DNA of 64,000 nt from Agrococcus sp. SGAir0287 (GTDB lineage Bacteria > Actinomycetota > Actinomycetes > Actinomycetales > Microbacteriaceae), in assembly GCF_005484985.1 (NCBI RefSeq), contig NZ_CP027942.1, positions 124,001 through 188,000 of the forward strand. Reading direction: 5' to 3'. Positions 61,351 through 64,000 of the stretch are shown here, piece after piece. The notes below the pieces were generated by a model. That model saw nothing but the letters and a program-made list of their open reading frames with translations, was not told the origin of the DNA and made no database searches. A program made the translations under genes and the position numbers. Within the stretch, counting starts at the first letter, position 1, and each line of letters begins with the position of its first letter.

Positions 61351-62076
61351 TCAGGCGATCGTGTCGTGCTCCGGGCGGCCGTGGCGGAAGTCGCCGGCGC
61401 CCTCGTCGTCGTGGGTGTGCAGCTCGTGGCCGTCGAACGACAGGTGCTGGTGCAGCGTGTGGTGCAGGCGCTCCATGTCGCCGTCGCGCAGCTGCTGCAC
61501 GATCTCGCGGTGGTCGGGCAGCACGCGGTCGCGCGACGGGTACGCGCCGGGGAAGTGCGTGAGGCAGATGAGCGCCTCGGTCGCGAGCGTCTCGTAGGCG
61601 CGCACCATGCGCGTGTTGCCAGCCGCGCCGACGAGCGCGGTGTGGAACTGGAGGTCCTCGCGGCCGAGCTGCGGCCAGTCGTCGTGCTCGAGGGCCGCCG
61701 ACATGCGGTCGAGGAGGGCGTCGAGCTCGTCGGCGGTGACGTCGCGCTCGGACTGCGGGCGCTCGGTGATGCGCTCGGAGGCGGCGCACTCGATGATCTC
61801 GCGCGCCTCGAACACCTCGGCGACGTCGCGGGGCGTGAGGTCGCGCACGAACACGCCGCGGTTGGGGCGCGAGATGAGCAGGCCCTCCTGCACGAGCCGA
61901 TGCAGCGCCTCGCGCACCGGGCCGCGACTCACGTTCAGCCGCGTCGCGACCTGCGCCTCGTTGACCTGGTCGCCGGGGGAGAAGGCTCCCTCGATGATGC
62001 CCTCGCGCAGCTGGTCGGCGATGATGACCGCCGTGGGCTTGCTCGCGATCGCGGACAGCGCTTCGACTCCTCGCAC
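61351..62076 (-). CDS. GntR-family regulator, FadR/FCD subfamily
   Basis: A 241-residue regulator. The winged helix reads GDQVNEAQVATRLNVSRGPV then REALHRLVQEGLLI, with SRPNRGVFVRDL as the wing. The C-terminal FCD domain is all-helical and has FHTALVGAAGNTRM and the metal/effector histidines of HREIVQQL and HHTLHQHL. GTG 62076 has GAGAGGGGGA upstream. It converges with the amine operon and is divergent from the cupin. ATTGTTGACAAT lies 97 bp upstream, and the same site controls the amine operon and the CDF gene, so it is their likely regulator. Confidence 0.92.
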   Translation of the reverse strand: MRGVEALSAIASKPTAVIIADQLREGIIEGAFSPGDQVNEAQVATRLNVSRGPVREALHRLVQEGLLISRPNRGVFVRDLTPRDVAEVFEAREIIECAASERITERPQSERDVTADELDALLDRMSAALEHDDWPQLGREDLQFHTALVGAAGNTRMVRAYETLATEALICLTHFPGAYPSRDRVLPDHREIVQQLRDGDMERLHHTLHQHLSFDGHELHTHDDEGAGDFRHGRPEHDTIA

Positions 62077-62172
62077 GGCAACGTCCCCCTCTCGTGACGC
62101 CGCTCGTGGCGGGTCCGCTCCCGATCGTAGACAGTTCTGCTGAGGATCGACAGGAGAAATGCCGAAATCCAG

Positions 62173-62184
62173 ATTGTTGACAAT
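62173..62184. promoter_or_regulatory. FCD/GntR-type operator, site 3 (ATTGTTGACAAT)
   Basis: A perfect palindrome between the divergent GntR and cupin genes, identical to 50160-50171. It includes the cupin -35 hexamer and could also give autoregulation of the GntR gene. Confidence 0.8.
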
Positions 62185-62205
62185 CATTCTATCTGACGCG
62201 ACGAT
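62177..62205 (+). promoter_or_regulatory. Promoter of the cupin gene
   Basis: TTGACA (62177-62182) and GACGAT (62200-62205) are 17 bp apart. The start point would coincide with ATG 62212, implying a leaderless transcript. The -10 is weak. Confidence 0.5.
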
Positions 62206-62211
62206 CGATCT

Positions 62212-62619
62212 ATGACCGACACGACCGTCTCGCCCCTCGCCATCGTCCTGCAGGACGCCGTCACCGCCGATCCCGGCGAGCACCGCCCGAAGGCGACCGC
62301 CGAGCAGGACGGGCAGACCGAGGCGTCGACGACCGTGTGGGAGTCGGCCGAGGGCATCCGCGCCGGCGTCTGGGAGGTCACCCCCGGCTCGTTCCGCAGC
62401 ACGCGGCCCGGCTACCACGAGATGTGCCAGATCGTGTCGGGTCGCGCGACGATCACCGAGGAGGACGGCTCGACGTTCGAGATCGGCCCCGGCTCGCTCT
62501 TCGTCACGCCCGAGGGCTGGCGCGGGCACTGGACGGTCCACGAGACCCTCCGCAAGGTGTGGTGCATCGTGCCCTTCGCAGCCCTCGCCGCGCACCAGGC
62601 GCCCACCGACGCGGCCTGA
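62212..62619 (+). CDS. Cupin-domain protein (DUF861/EutQ-like)
   Basis: A 135-residue single-domain cupin. GIRAGVWEVTPGSFRSTRPGYHEM and the second strand set FEIGPGSLFVTPEGWRGHW are those of the cupin_3/DUF861 family, which includes ureidoglycolate-lyase- and EutQ-like proteins. The metal histidines of ordinary cupins are only partly present (YHEM, RGHW), so a binding or regulatory role is possible. It is divergent from the FCD regulator and shares its operator, so it should be induced with the amine operon. No ribosome site is visible. Confidence 0.82.
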   Translation: MTDTTVSPLAIVLQDAVTADPGEHRPKATAEQDGQTEASTTVWESAEGIRAGVWEVTPGSFRSTRPGYHEMCQIVSGRATITEEDGSTFEIGPGSLFVTPEGWRGHWTVHETLRKVWCIVPFAALAAHQAPTDAA

Positions 62620-62717
62620 TCCCGCGACGCGCTCGGCCGGGCGCGAACGCCCGCTCGCCACCACGCGCATCCGAGGCAGACTGGATGCGCACGGCACGAG
62701 TCGAGGGAGCGATGGCG

Positions 62718-63662
62718 ATGGCGCAGCAGATCCAGTACACCGAGTTCGGCGAGCCGGAGGTCATGCACCTCGTCGACGTGCCCGACCCCACCGCGGGTCC
62801 CGGCGAGGTCGTCGTCGCGGTGCGCGCCGCGGGCGTGAACCCGCTCGACTCGAAGCTGCGCTCCGGCTCGCGCCCCTCCGGCGAGATCACGACGCCGCGC
62901 GTGCCCGGCGGCGACGCCGCGGGCGAGATCGTCGAGGTCGGCGCGGGCGTCGAGGGCTGGCGCGTCGGCGACCGCGTCGTCGTGCAGAACGCGAAGGGCG
63001 CCTACGCGACCCACACGGTCGCCACGCCCGAGCAGCTGCACGCGCTGCCCGACGGCGTGACCTTCGAGCAGGGGGCCGCGATGGGCATCCCCGCCTCCAC
63101 GGCGTACCAGGGGCTCGTCGAGCTCGAGCTGCGCGCGGGCGAGACGCTGCTGATCCACGCCGGCTCCGGCGCCGTCGGGCAGGCCGCGATCCAGCTCGCG
63201 GTGCTGCAGGGCGCGACGGTCGTCGCGACGGGCAGCGAGGCCAACCACCCGCGCATGCGCGAGCTCGGCGCGACCCCGGTCACGTACGGTCCGGGCCTGC
63301 TCGAGCGCGTGCGCGAGGCGGCGCCCGACGGCGTGGACGTCGTCTACGACTGCGTCGGCACGGAGGAGTCGATGGCCGTCTCCGCGCAGCTCGTCGCCGA
63401 TCCGCACCGCATCGGCACGATCGTGTGGAGCGACGCCGCGGCGGCGCTCGGCGTGCAGGGGTGGATGGGCGGCAAGCCCGAGCCGCTCTCCGAGCGCAGC
63501 ATCGCGCTGCGGCACGAGGCGTACGACGTCGTCCTCGGCCGCATGGCCTCGGGCTCGTTCGACGTCGAGATCGCGCGCACGATGACGCTCGCCGACGCTG
63601 CGGAGGCGCAGCGCCTCAACGTCGCGAACGCCGTGCGCGGCAAGATCCTGCTCGTGCCGTAG
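62718..63662 (+). CDS. NADPH:quinone reductase-type medium-chain dehydrogenase
   Basis: A 314-residue MDR-superfamily protein of the zinc-free quinone reductase group. AGVNPLDSKLRSG and PGGDAAGEIVEVG form the N-terminal GroES-like domain; LLIHAGSGAVGQAAIQLAV is the NADPH motif. No zinc cysteines are present. It probably reduces quinones or enones in the cytoplasm. ATG 62718 is eight bases after GAGGGAG; ATG 62712 is too close to that site. It stands alone, 98 bp after the cupin. Confidence 0.9.
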   Translation: MAQQIQYTEFGEPEVMHLVDVPDPTAGPGEVVVAVRAAGVNPLDSKLRSGSRPSGEITTPRVPGGDAAGEIVEVGAGVEGWRVGDRVVVQNAKGAYATHTVATPEQLHALPDGVTFEQGAAMGIPASTAYQGLVELELRAGETLLIHAGSGAVGQAAIQLAVLQGATVVATGSEANHPRMRELGATPVTYGPGLLERVREAAPDGVDVVYDCVGTEESMAVSAQLVADPHRIGTIVWSDAAAALGVQGWMGGKPEPLSERSIALRHEAYDVVLGRMASGSFDVEIARTMTLADAAEAQRLNVANAVRGKILLVP

Positions 63663-63692
63663 CGCGCGCGGGTCGCGGGAGCGCGAGCCGCC

Positions 63693-63893
63693 TCAGTCGC
63701 CGTCGGCCGCGCCCGCCGACGCGTCGCCCGCCTCTGCGGCCGTGGGGTCGGGCGCCTGCCCGAGCTCGTCCTGCGTCTCGAGCGCGCCGCCCGCGCCGAG
63801 GCCCGCGCTCATGAGCGCGCGCTCGATCGCATCCTCGAGGGGATCCGCCCCGGGCTCCGAAGGGGTTCCGAACGGCAGCGCTTCCTGACCCAT
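63693..63893 (-). CDS. Small acidic protein, unknown
   Basis: A 66-residue protein beginning MGQEALPFGTPSEPG and ending in an acidic Ala/Asp-rich tail. I do not recognise it. LEDAIERALMSAGLG could be a short helix; the rest looks disordered. ATG 63893 follows GCGGGGC, a weak ribosome site; GTG 63902 would add three residues. It is convergent with the quinone reductase gene. Codon use is like that of neighbours, which is the main support. Confidence 0.45.
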   Translation of the reverse strand: MGQEALPFGTPSEPGADPLEDAIERALMSAGLGAGGALETQDELGQAPDPTAAEAGDASAGAADGD

Positions 63894-63988
63894 GCCCCGC
63901 ACGGTAGTCGCGCGACCGCTGTGGCGCCAGCGGAGGTGGCAGGATCGAGGGGCACCGGATCCACGACACGGATGGGAGGCATCCGCTC

Positions 63989-64000
63989 GTGGACGTCGAG
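63989..64000 (+). CDS. Possible start of a gene running off the window
   Basis: GTG 63989 is nine bases after GGGAGG and opens a frame V-D-V-E that leaves the window. ATG 63972 in another frame is the alternative. Too little is present to suggest a function. Confidence 0.25.

Overview
The window is 64 kb of very GC-rich, densely coding DNA. It has frequent GTG starts, ATGA/GTGA gene overlaps, purine-rich Shine-Dalgarno sites mixed with leaderless starts, a DUF222-HNH gene and a sortase-type surface protein. This points to a high-GC actinobacterium, most likely Microbacteriaceae (inference; no rRNA or marker gene is present). I found no tRNA, rRNA, CRISPR array, prophage or insertion-sequence transposase.

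Layout. 1-2.1 kb: tail of a probable acyl-CoA dehydrogenase, a PIG-L deacetylase/methyltransferase fusion and a family-2 glycosyltransferase, translationally coupled. 2.2-4.8 kb: a LuxR-type regulator, an SDR, and a hydrolase-fold/DUF2945 pair. 5.0-8.8 kb: a large DUF11-repeat surface protein with an LPQTA sorting signal and a strong terminator. 9-11.6 kb: a TetR regulator, a general-stress flavin/PLP-oxidase-fold protein, and an orphan sugar-binding lipoprotein. 11.6-11.9 kb: duplicated palindromic repeat. 11.9-18.7 kb: a double AsnC/Lrp regulator divergent from an operon of MHS permease, amidohydrolase, AruI-like TPP decarboxylase and guanidinobutyrase/agmatinase-type ureohydrolase, probably guanidino-compound catabolism. 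18.7-27.3 kb: a seven-gene operon (two MaoC didomain proteins, MHS permease, TPP lyase, CaiB-type CoA-transferase, HutC regulator, FGGY kinase) behind a perfect 20-bp HutC-type operator; I do not recognise the pathway. 27.3-31.2 kb: NhaA, a BCCT osmolyte transporter and a tail-anchored acidic protein. 31.2-31.8 kb: a nine-copy 66-bp tandem array. 31.8-38.1 kb: LacI, sugar ABC transporter (no ATPase) and a divergent glycogen-debranching-type glucosidase. 38.1-40.4 kb: a DUF222-HNH gene bracketed by long inverted repeats related to the tandem array. 40.4-49 kb: class V aminotransferase-like protein, GABA-type permease, LysR, class III aminotransferase, succinate-semialdehyde-type dehydrogenase, SDR and tartrate/D-malate dehydrogenase-type protein. 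49-50 kb: CDF metal exporter. 50.2-62.6 kb: a nine-gene operon with a fused peptide-type ABC transporter and amine or amino-acid catabolic enzymes (FAD oxidase, ALDH, D-serine-dehydratase-like, RidA, SDR, HAD), then an FCD-type GntR regulator and a cupin. 62.7-64 kb: quinone reductase-type enzyme and a small acidic protein.

How the parts fit. Three copies of the palindrome ATTGTyrACAAT sit in the promoters of the metal exporter, the ABC/amine operon and the cupin/GntR pair, which suggests a local regulon of the FCD regulator. The AruI/ureohydrolase operon would release GABA from a guanidino compound, and the permease, aminotransferase and semialdehyde dehydrogenase at 41.7-47.1 kb could consume it. 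The best candidates for undescribed biology are the HutC-controlled seven-gene operon, the FCD-controlled amine operon, and the palindromic repeat family that surrounds the HNH gene and has been amplified into a tandem array.
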